Assembly (NCBI GenBank): GCA_009377605.1
Contig: WHTT01000063.1
Location: 1 to 36,974, forward strand
Reading direction: 5' to 3'
Length of the DNA: 36,974 nucleotides
Origin: Luteitalea sp.
GTDB taxonomy: Bacteria; Acidobacteriota; Vicinamibacteria; Vicinamibacterales; Vicinamibacteraceae
Under the pieces are notes generated by a model. The model saw only the letters and a list, made by a program, of their open reading frames with translations, was not told where the DNA came from and searched no databases. Positions 1-8,127 of the stretch are shown here, in pieces. The position numbers were made by a program, and so were the translations under genes. Each line of letters opens with the position of its first letter. Position 1 is the stretch's first letter.

Positions 1-66
1 CCCACTCTACAAGAACCTGAACGTATCACAAAGTACTTTTCGGACGATGTACTAGCCCCAAAATAA
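1..66 (+). CDS. possible C-terminal end of an upstream gene (partial)
   Basis: Frame 1 is open from the window edge to a TAA at 64-66 and encodes 21 residues of mixed composition ending in DDVLAPK. The reading is too short to identify and could be chance. The low-GC codons (aaa, gta, cta, aca) differ from the GC-rich codons elsewhere in the window, so if it is a gene it may be accessory. Nothing upstream is visible. Confidence 0.25.
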   Translation, partial: PTLQEPERITKYFSDDVLAPK

Positions 67-321
67 GCGTGTTGTGAGTCGCTTGAAGACCGCGAGCCGG
101 TAACATCGGAAGCAGAGAGACCAGTGCCTTCGGCGCCCGTGCCGCGCTCGTGCTGTCTCGGTTGTCAGTGGCTCACGGCGTCGCTCCGTGTCTCTGCGCT
201 GACGGTGAATAGCAGCCGGGTCTCTCTATCCCGGTTGTCACGCGGACCACACCGCCTCAGCATCGCAGGAGGCCGGCGCTGTGGTCGACGCCGCGGAGAA
301 AGACGGGTTGCCAGGGCGTAG
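67..321. other. non-coding flank left of the first IS
   Basis: I see no supportable gene here. Short open frames on both strands have Arg/Ser/Gly-rich translations typical of GC-rich non-coding DNA. The short word cggttgtca occurs twice (about 159 and 233). The stretch ends at the left inverted repeat of the IS. Confidence 0.5.
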
Positions 322-1729
322 TGTCCAACAACTCGATCGAGGACGTTGATGCCAAAACGGCCTCAGCGACCGCTGACCTGCTCGACGTTCCGGCCACGAC
401 GAAGACCGCTTCGTGGCTCTGATACCCTGCTCGCATGGTTCCGCTCTTCCATCCGCTTCGCTTTTTTCTTGTCGCGCTGGCTGGCTGGATCAACCAGCAG
501 CAGCGAGACGTCATCGACTATCTGCAGGAGGAGAACCGCGTGTTACGGGAGCAGCTCGGACCTCGGCGGCTCCGGTTCACCAACGATCAGCGAATCCGTC
601 TGGCTGCGAAGGCCAAATCGCTCGGTCGACGCGCGCTGACGGAGATCAGGTCCATCGTGACACCGGACACCTTGCTCGCGTGGCATCGAGCGCTGATCGC
701 TCGCAAGTACGACGGCCACCTGCGGCGCGGCCCGGGACGGCCACCCGTCACGGCGGAGATCCGCGAGTGGGTCGTCCGGATGGCGACCGAGAACCGCTCG
801 TGGGGCTATACGCGGATTCAAGGCGCGCTCGCCAACCTGGATCACCACGTCAGCCGAGGAACCATCGCTAACCTCCTGAGGCAACGCGGCATCGAACCCG
901 CGCCTGAGCGGCAGAAGCGGACGACGTGGCAGGAGTTCCTGACCGCCCACCGGGACGTCCTCGCGGCCGCGGATTTCTTCACGGTCGAAGTCTGGACCGC
1001 TGGAGGGCTGACGCGCTTCGCCGTCTTGTTCGTGATCGACCTGGCGACGCGACGCGTGGAGATCGCCGGCATCCTTCCGGAGCCCGACAGTGCCTGGGTG
1101 ATCCAGTGCGGTCGCCAGGTCACCGATCCGGTTGATGGATGCCTGCGGCGGAAACGCTTCCTCCTTCATGATCGCGATCCACGCTTCACCGACGCGTTTG
1201 GTGACACGTTGGCGGCGGCCGGCATCGAGACGGTCCGCTTGCCGCCCCGTTCGCCAAATCTCAACGCGTACGCGGAGCGCTTCGTGAGGACGATCAAAGA
1301 ATCGTGTCTGGACCGACTGATTCTCGTTGGCGAACGCTCGTTGCGCGCCGCGATTCACGAGTTTGTCAAGCACTATCACCACGAACGGAACCATCAGGGC
1401 GTGGGCAATCAATTGCTCTTCCCAGCCACGAGGACGGCTCATGGCAACAGCCCGATCGCCTGTCGTCCGCGGTTGGGTGGACTGTTGAAGTACTACTACC
1501 GACCTGCCGCGTAGAACGGCCTCACGAGTGTCCCTGACCTGCGCAGGTCCACGCGCCAGACGTGACGGGAGTCGCGTCGTTCGAATTCGCGTTCATCCAA
1601 GGGTAATAGACGGGCGCCACGAGTCCTCTAAGTGAGGGGACGGCAAGGCCCGCAATGGAGCATGTCGAGCGCGGGACTCTGGCCGGTGACTGCATCGTGG
1701 TTCGGAGCTGTCGACCAGATTGTTGGACA
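322..1729 (+). mobile_element. intact IS (DDE integrase-core type), about 1.4 kb
   Basis: The left end TGTCCAACAA (322-331) is exactly inverted at the right end, TTGTTGGACA (1720-1729). The similarity extends outward, with gcgta at 316-320 mirrored by tacgc at 1731-1735, and inward, with tcga at 337-340 mirrored at 1711-1714, giving about 16 of 21 matches from 320 to 340. The ends therefore have the TG...CA form common in IS3-like elements. One uninterrupted transposase gene lies between them. No clear target-site duplication is visible. Because the outer gcgta/tacgc block is also inverted, the true ends could be 316 and 1735. Confidence 0.75.
435..1514 (+). CDS. integrase-core DDE transposase
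   Basis: This 359-residue protein is the transposase of the surrounding IS and would cut and join the element ends. The N-terminal ~60 residues are helical (QQQRDVIDYLQEENRVLREQ), followed by an HTH-like region at about 105-150 with the WGYTRIQGAL signature of integrase-core proteins. The catalytic triad is visible: D180 in ADFFTVEVW, D246 in LLHDRDPRF, and E281 in NAYAERFVRTIKES, so the last two are 35 residues apart, the classical DD(35)E spacing. The ATG at 435 is chosen because the coiled-coil-like start follows directly. The frame is complete with no damaged residue in the triad, so the element may still be active. Family level (IS3/IS481-like rve domain) is clear; the exact IS family name is not. 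Confidence 0.9.
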   Translation: MVPLFHPLRFFLVALAGWINQQQRDVIDYLQEENRVLREQLGPRRLRFTNDQRIRLAAKAKSLGRRALTEIRSIVTPDTLLAWHRALIARKYDGHLRRGPGRPPVTAEIREWVVRMATENRSWGYTRIQGALANLDHHVSRGTIANLLRQRGIEPAPERQKRTTWQEFLTAHRDVLAAADFFTVEVWTAGGLTRFAVLFVIDLATRRVEIAGILPEPDSAWVIQCGRQVTDPVDGCLRRKRFLLHDRDPRFTDAFGDTLAAAGIETVRLPPRSPNLNAYAERFVRTIKESCLDRLILVGERSLRAAIHEFVKHYHHERNHQGVGNQLLFPATRTAHGNSPIACRPRLGGLLKYYYRPAA

Positions 1730-1735
1730 TTACGC

Positions 1736-1904
1736 GGTGACTAAGTCGAAATGGCGAACGTTCTGGACTTCTGGACGGGTCGTTCCGTCGTCGTCATTCT
1801 TGCTTTGCCGTCCAACGATTAGGTCACGCACGCGCAAATGGGACAGAGCCTGTGCGTCGAGCGCAGCGGATTGTTCGGCGCTGAGCGCAAAGGATTTCCA
1901 GAGA
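1736..1904. other. spacer with an IS-end-like remnant
   Basis: The stretch holds ttctggacttctg at 1761-1773, an exact inverted copy of 4923-4935 at the right end of the decayed second IS. No gene is supported between the first IS and the stop codon of the RelA/SpoT-domain gene. Confidence 0.45.
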
Positions 1905-2990
1905 TCACCTCCGCTTCCTAGCAGGTCGCGTGTTTCTCGCGTGTTTCCCGCCTCTTGTGCGGAGAACCCGATGGCCCGATAGTGTGTGACATGAACGTTC
2001 CACCATGTCGATGAAATCGTGAGCATCCGAAAAATAGTTCTTGAAAGCTAACCTCACTTCGGCACTAGTGTCGGCGCGAACGAGCACAACGTCACTGCTG
2101 GGTATTTGTTCCTCAAGCTCGAACAACGCGCGAAGCGCCTCAGTCGCGTCTCTAAATGTCTTCACATCAAGCTCACCAGCTTCCGAGAAGATCAAGATGG
2201 CGTTGCGCTTCAGCGTTACCGCCGCCTTCGTAGCATTGAGGCCTGCAAGCGTGGCTAGGAGACCAAGCTCCTTGTCCAGGGCAAGAAAGCGTCGGACAAC
2301 ATCACGATCACCTAGCTCAGGGAACGGGCCAGTCGATTCCTCGTATGCCCGAGCGAGAAGCTCACTGGCGAGCGCCATTGCTTCCTGGTATCTGGTATCT
2401 CCTTGCTCGAACTTCGGTTGGTTCTCGGTGATGAATCCGATAACTTCGACGGCGGTAGCCCAAGCATGCTGGACAAGGGTCCGATATTGGATCTCGACTA
2501 ACAGCCCCTTGAGAGGACGACCAACGGTGGAGTTGACGTCGTACTCGTATACGTCGTGAACACCGCGGTATCCAGTGCTCTTTGGACACGTGATGTAATC
2601 ATACTTGTCGGTGTCATTCCGGCGTCGATGGTTGAAACGTGCGCCATGGAGTGTGTCACGAAATGCGTAGAGTTCGCTAATGGATGTAAAGATTAGCCGG
2701 CATCCAGCGACGTCGTCCATTCGAGCCAATTGCATGTTTGGGAAGCGGTGCAGTTTGCCGAATATCGTGCGCTTTCTTTTGTGCCGTTGAGCGACCGTAA
2801 CACTCGTATCGCGGGTTCGTGTTCTAAGAATTGCTTGGAACGTGTTGAGTACGTTTCGGTGGGCCGCTCGCCAGGTATCGATGGCCTGGAGGTCCTGGGG
2901 CGTCGCCTTTCCAGTTCGAACGCGTGCACCGGCTCTGTTGACCCGTGACTTCGAGCCTCCAGGGAACGCGTCAGAATCGGACGGGCTCAA
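1905..2990 (-). CDS. RelA/SpoT synthetase-domain protein (possible small alarmone synthetase or toxSAS)
   Basis: This 361-residue protein has the (p)ppGpp-synthetase fold but no HD hydrolase or TGS/ACT domains. Visible motifs: a basic ATP-binding stretch RHKRKRTIFGKL (69-80), MDDVAGCRLIF (91-101), YDYITCPKSTGYRGVH (130-145) and VEIQYRT..QHAWATAVE (165-182), which carries the catalytic Glu (E166). The C-terminal half is helical and ends in a basic tail. The reaction would be pyrophosphate transfer from ATP, to GTP in alarmone synthetases or to tRNA 3' ends in toxic small alarmone synthetases; the sequence does not decide which. The start is TTG at 2990, supported by AGGAAGGAAGG a few bases upstream on that strand; no ATG occurs before the conserved domain. 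It sits alone between two insertion sequences, with no visible antitoxin partner, which suggests acquired cargo. Confidence 0.85.
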   Translation of the reverse strand: MSPSDSDAFPGGSKSRVNRAGARVRTGKATPQDLQAIDTWRAAHRNVLNTFQAILRTRTRDTSVTVAQRHKRKRTIFGKLHRFPNMQLARMDDVAGCRLIFTSISELYAFRDTLHGARFNHRRRNDTDKYDYITCPKSTGYRGVHDVYEYDVNSTVGRPLKGLLVEIQYRTLVQHAWATAVEVIGFITENQPKFEQGDTRYQEAMALASELLARAYEESTGPFPELGDRDVVRRFLALDKELGLLATLAGLNATKAAVTLKRNAILIFSEAGELDVKTFRDATEALRALFELEEQIPSSDVVLVRADTSAEVRLAFKNYFSDAHDFIDMVERSCHTLSGHRVLRTRGGKHARNTRPARKRR

Positions 2991-3350
2991 AAGGCCTTCC
3001 TTCCTAGCGCCAACGTTGAATGGGTGGATGCGTCGTTGCTGGCCACGGCTGCCGCACGCCCATCCCTCATACTACTGACCGGCGAATCGCCGCCATTGTT
3101 CGCGTCCGCTGCACAACTGGCAAGTCCTCTCGCGTCAGGTCCTCCGCGGGATTGCTTGACCTTCCGCCCGCGAAGCGGCGCCAGCGCGAAAGACCCGGTG
3201 GAGGTCGAAGCCGGAGGGCGCCAATGCGGCATCGCCGGGGTTCGTGTGGTTCCGTGTAGTTGCCCAGCAGCTACTGATAAGCCGCAGAGGTGCTGATGGC
3301 GGCGGGACAGCGACATCGCACTACGCTACGGCGTTTATCGGAGCTGTCCC
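2991..3350. other. non-coding stretch upstream of the rel-like gene
   Basis: No convincing gene is visible. The rel-like gene would be transcribed from here on the minus strand; its Shine-Dalgarno (AGGAAGG) lies within 2991-3010. I see no clear promoter pair. Confidence 0.4.
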
Positions 3351-4943
3351 CACGGACATTTTGCACTGTCTCGCGCGAGTTGTCATCACGCCGACGGACG
3401 CCCCGCATCGTCCTTGAGGAGTTGAGCGGCGTGAGCGAACGGCCGATGATCATCCGCATGGCGACCACCTCCCGCACGCAGCAACACTATGACCATCGGC
3501 TCCGGGGTCTCGTCCAACGCACCGGGACCTGACCATCGCCACGGATCTCGGCGTCCCGCGCTCGACGGCGCGTGGGTGGCTCGGCGCGACGCCGACGGTC
3601 GTGGTCAGTCTGGAGGTGGCCGACCTGACGGAGCCGGAAGTCCGGCAGGAGGTCCTGAAGCTGCAGCGACGTGTCGAGAAGCTCGCGGCGCTGCTCCGGT
3701 TGGCGCTGGCCTTGTTACACACCTCCGGGTTCACCCTGTCACGAGAGCGTCTACCGGACGGACACGCCAAGCTGCAGATCCTGCGCGCAGTGGATCGGGC
3801 GCGCGAGTGTATCCCGTTGCGAGCGGTCCTCCGGTTCCTGCGTATGTCGCCGAGTCGGTTTCACGCCTGGCGCCGACGGCAGACCGCGTGCGCGCTCGAC
3901 GATCAGTGGTCTTGTCCTCGCACGTCACCCTATCGACTCACGCCCTCCGAGGTCCAGGCAATCGGGAACATGGTCACCTCGCCCGGGTACCGTCACGTCC
4001 CGACCGGCACCCTCGCCGTCCTCGCGCACCGGCTCGGCACCGTGTCGGCGTCGCCGTCGACCTGGTACCGCCTCGTAGGGCAGTACGGCTGGAGACGCCC
4101 CCGGCTCCGCGTGCATCCGGCGAAGCCGAAGCTGGGGCTGCGCACGACGGGAGCTGACGAGATGTGGCACATCGGCACCACCGTCATCCGCTTCCTCGAC
4201 GGGACACGAGTCTATCTGCACGCCGTCATCGACAACGTCTCTCGACGGATTCTGGCGTGGCGCGTGGCCGACACGTTCGCACCAGTTAACAGCGTGGCCG
4301 TGCTGCTCGAGGCCAGTCGGGGCGCGACCCGTTCAGCGAGTGCCCCAGTCGTGTTGGCGGACGCGGGCGTGGAGAACGTCGACGCCCAGGTCGACGCATT
4401 GATCGCCACGGGCGTCCTACGCCGTCTGCTGGCCTTCACGGAGCTGACGTTCTCGAACTCGATGATCGAAGCCTGGTGGCGTTCCCTGAAACATCAGTGG
4501 CTCTTCCTCCACCCGCTCGATAGCGTCGCGACCATCCGCCGGCTGGTGGCGCGTTCTACGTCCACGAACACAACCACGTGCTTCCACATTCGGCGTTCCG
4601 AGGACAGACGCCCGACGAGATGTACTTCGGCACCGGGGACGCGGTGCCGGCGGACCTGATGTCACGCGCGGCCGCCGCGCGCCGAGCACGCGTGGAGGCC
4701 AACCGATCGGCGTCCTGCGAGACCTGCCCGTCACTCAACGCGGCCGCATGACCCCGGCGGCTGACCGCCGTTGCGATCGCGAACTCGTGCGCCTCGAGGC
4801 GATCGCCCAGAGAACCCGACCGCGCGCGTCCCATGAGGAGAGGCCCAGGACCGTCTCCAAAATCCGATCACCGTTCGTCTATCGATCGTGCCTTGCCGAA
4901 TTGAATGGCGAGAACCCGCGCGCAGAAGTCCAGAATGTCCGTG
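3351..4943 (+). mobile_element. decayed IS (integrase-core type), about 1.6 kb
   Basis: The left end starts cacggacatttt at 3351. The reverse complement of the right end (reading inward from 4943) starts cacggacattctgg; the first 10 bases are identical and the similarity continues to about 25 bases, including a shared cgcgc block. The element encloses the remains of one transposase gene. No target-site duplication was found. The right end also carries the 13-bp word shared with 1761-1773. Confidence 0.6.
3446..4751 (+). pseudogene. degenerate integrase-core transposase
   Basis: The gene reads from ATG at 3446 (or 3458) in one frame through RLRGLVQRTG. It then needs one extra base near 3525 to continue as DLTIATDLGVPRSTARGWLG into the long central frame (3601-4550). 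A second shift near 4547-4552 (an extra cg) moves the C-terminus into the frame reading FYVHEHNHVLPHSAF, ending at TGA 4749-4751. An HTH-like DLGVPRSTARGWLG and a catalytic core are recognisable. The first catalytic Asp, expected in WHIDTT, is Gly here (WHIGTTVIRF, codon ggc near 4171), while DAGVEN and NSMIEAWWRSLK, which carry the later acidic positions, remain. With two frameshifts and a lost catalytic residue the protein cannot be functional. Confidence 0.8.
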
Positions 4944-5283
4944 AAGAGAACTCGGCTACTTGTTTGATTGTCGAGTTTCCATAATGCGTCGGCGATGAAC
5001 GGCGCGAGTACGAGCGTGACGCTCGACTCCGGGATCAGCGCGCAGGGTCCGACCCGTCACGAGGTTTAACCTGGTTCCAGTCCAGCGAGCGTCCGGGCGG
5101 CACTTCCGGAAAGTACACTCCGGTTTCTGACCGGATGCTCATCTGATGGATCGCTTGGGGATCCGCGAAATTGCTCAATGTTTTGTGAGTCTCGCTCTGC
5201 GAATCCAGAGGAAAGACGGATTCACCGAACAGAATTGTTCACAACCCCGATCGGAGCGAATCTCGCTAAGTTGTTGAAAATAT
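4944..5283. other. non-coding stretch between IS remnant and tRNA-Asn
   Basis: No gene, strong hairpin or repeat is visible. On the minus strand this is the region downstream of tRNA-Asn. Confidence 0.45.
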
Positions 5284-5286
5284 TGG

Positions 5287-5358
5287 CTCCTCAGGCTGGA
5301 CTCGAACCAGCAACCCTCCGGTTAACAGCCGGATGCTCTACCATTGAGCTACTGAGGA
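5287..5358 (-). tRNA. tRNA-Asn (GTT)
   Basis: Read on the minus strand, the gene starts TCCTCAG and ends CTGAGGA plus discriminator G, giving a perfect 7-bp acceptor stem. The anticodon arm is CCGGC-TGTTAAC-CGG with anticodon GTT. The T arm contains GCTGG-TTCGAGT-CCAGC. The CCA tail is encoded, at 5286-5284. A promoter lies about 40 bp upstream of the mature 5' end. No mobile element is attached at its 3' end. Confidence 0.93.
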
Positions 5359-5404
5359 ACATCGGCAGGATCCGCGGCGCGTTGAACGCCAGACAAGACC
5401 ATTC

Positions 5405-5434
5405 ATTCTAGCGAAGCGCAGCCCAGCGGGTCAA
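5405..5434 (-). promoter_or_regulatory. sigma70-type promoter for tRNA-Asn
   Basis: On the minus strand TTGACC (5434-5429) and TAGAAT (5410-5405) are separated by 18 bases. Transcription would begin near 5398, leaving a leader of about 40 bases to be removed before the mature tRNA end at 5358. Confidence 0.6.
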
Positions 5435-5504
5435 TGTCACATGAGGACGCCAGGCATCTTCGCATGCGTCCCGTCGGACCAACGCGTGCGGCGAACGCGT
5501 GAGC

Positions 5505-5525
5505 GGCCGCCTCGGCGAGGCGGCC
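5505..5525. repeat. perfect GC-rich hairpin downstream of the DUF4203 gene
   Basis: ggccgcctc and gaggcggcc form a perfect 9-bp stem with a 3-base loop. The motif, followed by ctccc, recurs in weaker form at 9755-9779 between convergent genes. It may act as a terminator-like or REP-like element. No U-tract follows it on either strand. Confidence 0.45.
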
Positions 5526-5556
5526 CTCCCATCGCCCACCGTCTGACGCGATGGCC

Positions 5557-6174
5557 TCAACCAGCCCTGCGAGCGCTCATCACTCGACCCGATAGACGCA
5601 GCTGAAAGAACGTGCCGAGCACGCCAACGAGGAACCAGACGAGAACCACCCACTGGTGTTCTCCCGCCGAACGGAGCGGATAGGTCAAGAGTCCGAGCGC
5701 CCGATCCACCACACCTGCGACAGCCGGCTGGCGCCAGAGCCCCAAGCCGCCGGTGACGATGAGCCACGCGCCGCCGAACGCCGTGCAGAGCACGATGACG
5801 TATGGCTGGAGCGCAAGCGCGACGAGCGCGCCGGCGACCGTGCAACCCAGCACGAGTAGCGCCCCTGGTTCGTGGCCAAGGTTGGCGGCCCCGAAATGAA
5901 CGATGATGGCCGCACCCGCCGCGCCAATCAGCGCGACGCCCACAAACTCGGCAAGCACCAGCAAAACAGCGCCCGCCAGGCCGCCCGCGACCAACACCAG
6001 CAACTCCTTGCCTCCGGTGGCCGTGGGGGCGAGGACCATACTGGTGAGCAGCGCGCCCAGGATGAACCCGCCCATCGCCAGCACGAAGCGAAAGATCCGG
6101 TGGCCCGCAAAGCACGTGAGCAGCCCGCCGAGCACGAACAGCACCGCCCCCGCTTGAAAAGACACTGGCAGCAT
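5557..6174 (-). CDS. DUF4203/TMEM198-like membrane protein
   Basis: This 205-residue protein is almost entirely hydrophobic, with about seven predicted membrane segments, for example AGAVLFVLGGLLTCFAG near the N-terminus, LLVLVAGGLAGAVLLVLAEF, VIVLCTAFGGAWLIVTGGL and VVLVWFLVGVLGTFF near the C-terminus. Gly/Ala-rich helices with this spacing match the DUF4203 family of integral membrane proteins, whose function is unknown. It ends in a short basic tail (RVMSARRAG), probably cytoplasmic. It is divergent from the flippase-like gene at 6345 across a 170-bp spacer, and a GC hairpin lies downstream. It would be an inner-membrane protein. Confidence 0.75.
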   Translation of the reverse strand: MLPVSFQAGAVLFVLGGLLTCFAGHRIFRFVLAMGGFILGALLTSMVLAPTATGGKELLVLVAGGLAGAVLLVLAEFVGVALIGAAGAAIIVHFGAANLGHEPGALLVLGCTVAGALVALALQPYVIVLCTAFGGAWLIVTGGLGLWRQPAVAGVVDRALGLLTYPLRSAGEHQWVVLVWFLVGVLGTFFQLRLSGRVMSARRAG

Positions 6175-6344
6175 CGCCCCGCATTATAGAAGGGTCAGGG
6201 AATCGGGAATCAGGAATCACCCTTCGAATGGGAAACAGGACACAGGAACCAGGCGGCGGGAACAGGCAATCGGGTCGCCGCCGCACGTCCGGCTGATGGC
6301 TCACAGCGTGCCGATTGCACGCAACCCGATATACTGGGCGCTTC

Positions 6345-7445
6345 ATGGGTGCGGAAGAAACGCCCCATCGTGCTCGACTGACTGTGGGTGGCGTCGCCGC
6401 GGCTGTCTTCGGATTGGCGCTCTTCGTCTATACGGTCCACCAAACAGGCCTTGCCACGATCATCGATGGCATTGGACGCGTCGGCGGCTGGTTCCTCGCC
6501 ATCCTCCTGCTCTCCGGCTTTCGGTATCTCGCCCGCGCCCGCGCATGGTCGCTGTGCTCGGAAGAGCCCCACGCGCTCCGCGTACGCGATACGTTCCCCG
6601 CCGTGGTCAGCGGCGATGCCCTCGGCAACTTGACACCGCTCGGCCTGATTGTCAGCGAGCCCACCAAGGCGGCGTTCGTGCGTCATCGCGTGTCGCTGAT
6701 GACCGCCCTCGCCGGACTCGCCGTCGAGAATCTGTTCTACACCTGGAGCGTCGCCGTCGTCATCGTCGGCGGCTGTGTGGCGCTGCTGTTCAGCGTGGAG
6801 GTGCCGGCGTCCTTGCGTGCGCTAAGCCTCGCCGCACTCGGTGCGATGGTGGCGTTCATGCTCGTGACGCTGACGATGATCGGCGGCGATGTACGCCTGA
6901 TCAGCCGGACAGTCGCGTGGCTGGAGCGGCGTAACCTATGCCCCGCTCCGCTTCGCCAGCGGCTCGACAAGCTGCTTGCCGTCGAGGCGCATATCTACGG
7001 CTTCAATCGCAACCACCCGAGCCGGACCCTTCCCGTTCTCCTGCTGCAAAGCGCCTATCATGCGGCCGGCGTCGCGGAAGTCTGGCTCACGCTGCAACTG
7101 TTGATGTCGGCGTCCGGCACTCGCGTCGAGGTCACGACCGGACCGGCGGGCGATGCAACGACAGTATTGGCGCAGCCGTCATTGCTCACCGCGTTTCTGC
7201 TCGAGTCGGTCAACCGCTTGATCAACGTGGTCTTCAAGTTCGTTCCACTCCGCCTCGGCGTGGATGAAGCAGGCACCGGTCTCCTCGCCGAAGTGCTCGG
7301 CTTGACGAACGCCACCGGTGTGACGCTGGCGATCGTTCGAAAGGCGAGGATGCTCGTCTGGATGGCCGTGGGTGTGGCGTTCCTCGCACGCCGCGGCCTG
7401 GCGCCGGTCGCAGGTCGGAGGTTCGAGGTCGGAGGTTCGAGGTAG
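6345..7445 (+). CDS. lysylphosphatidylglycerol synthase TM-domain (UPF0104/flippase-like) protein
   Basis: This 366-residue polytopic membrane protein belongs to the LPG_synthase_TM family, whose members flip or support transfer of lipids and often sit beside glycosyltransferases. ATG 6345 (MGAEETPHRAR) is preferred over the TTG at 6315. Membrane segments are visible at about 17-35 (AAVFGLALFVYTVH), 48-60 (WFLAILLLSG) and through the middle (VAVVIVGGCVALLF, MVAFMLVTLTM). The family-typical conserved region includes FPAVVSGDALGNLTPLG and the late HAAGVAEVWLTLQLL. The C-terminal residues RRFEVGGSR are encoded by a dispersed gaggttc-type repeat, so the original C-terminus may have been replaced. 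It leads a run of same-strand genes (methyltransferase, GT2, methyltransferase) and probably acts with them on a lipid-linked sugar. The substrate is unknown. Confidence 0.8.
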   Translation: MGAEETPHRARLTVGGVAAAVFGLALFVYTVHQTGLATIIDGIGRVGGWFLAILLLSGFRYLARARAWSLCSEEPHALRVRDTFPAVVSGDALGNLTPLGLIVSEPTKAAFVRHRVSLMTALAGLAVENLFYTWSVAVVIVGGCVALLFSVEVPASLRALSLAALGAMVAFMLVTLTMIGGDVRLISRTVAWLERRNLCPAPLRQRLDKLLAVEAHIYGFNRNHPSRTLPVLLLQSAYHAAGVAEVWLTLQLLMSASGTRVEVTTGPAGDATTVLAQPSLLTAFLLESVNRLINVVFKFVPLRLGVDEAGTGLLAEVLGLTNATGVTLAIVRKARMLVWMAVGVAFLARRGLAPVAGRRFEVGGSR

Positions 7446-7466
7446 GAGCTTCGAGGCTCGAGGTCA
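7410..7466. repeat. gaggttc-type dispersed short repeat over the 3' end of the flippase-like gene
   Basis: Successive copies of ggaggttcgaggt and variants (ggttcgaggtcgg, gcttcgaggctcgagg) cover the last codons and stop of the upstream gene and the first bases of the spacer. The same 7-8-base unit recurs inside dnaX and in the dnaX-SRP spacer. Confidence 0.7.
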
Positions 7467-7514
7467 ACTGGTCTGCCGGGCGGCGTGCGCGCGGTGTGAC
7501 ATAATTCGGCTGGA

Positions 7515-8081
7515 ATGGCCGGCCAGTTAACGGGCGTTCTTTCGCCGCTGCTTCAGAACCGGCGCCTGGCCGCTGCCAGGTCGCATCTGGGTCGAGGACG
7601 ACTCCTGGATTTCGGCTGCTCCGCCGGAGCGCTGGCGCGATTTGTCGAGCCCGCGCGATACCTCGGCGTCGATACGGATCAGGCGGCGCTGGCGCAAGCT
7701 CAGGCGCACTTCCCTGCGCACCGGTTCCTCACACTGGACGAGTTCGAGGCCTCGTCGACTGACGAGTTCGATATCGTCGCTGCACTAGCGGTCATCGAGC
7801 ATCTCGCCGATCCGCTCGCTTGGCTGGAGAAGATGCGTCGGCGGCTCACGCCCCGCGGCCGACTGGTGCTGACAACGCCCGATCCCGCCCTTCAATGGGC
7901 GCACGAAGCGGGCGCGCGAGTGGGACTCTTCAGTCGTGAGGCGGCCGACGAACATCAGACGCTCCTCGATCAGCAAGCGCTTCGGACATTGGCAGACCGC
8001 GCCGGGTTCCAGCTCACGCGCTATCAGCGGTTCCTGTTCGGTGCCAATCAACTGTGCGTGCTCGAGACAACCAGCCGCTGA
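7515..8081 (+). CDS. class I SAM-dependent methyltransferase
   Basis: This 188-residue protein has the Rossmann-type methyltransferase core. The SAM-binding glycine motif LLDFGCSAG is at 30-38, the ribose-binding acid follows in YLGVDTD (about 56), and IVAALAVIEHLADP is the usual post-strand-4 segment, where IEHL matches Methyltransf_11/23 proteins. It is followed by LTPRGRLVLTTP. The C-terminal ~50 residues would form the substrate side. ATG 7515 follows a 70-bp spacer after the flippase-like gene. Its place before a GT2 and another methyltransferase suggests modification of a glycan or lipid, but the substrate is unknown. Confidence 0.85.
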   Translation: MAGQLTGVLSPLLQNRRLAAARSHLGRGRLLDFGCSAGALARFVEPARYLGVDTDQAALAQAQAHFPAHRFLTLDEFEASSTDEFDIVAALAVIEHLADPLAWLEKMRRRLTPRGRLVLTTPDPALQWAHEAGARVGLFSREAADEHQTLLDQQALRTLADRAGFQLTRYQRFLFGANQLCVLETTSR

Positions 8082-8127
8082 GGTGTGACGCGGTGGAGCA
8101 GCTCGCAGGGCCCCGCCTCTGAGAATC

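Noticed and set aside
5178-5411. Open frame across tRNA-Asn
   Set aside because: The sequence folds as a complete tRNA with promoter on the minus strand, so the frame is spurious.
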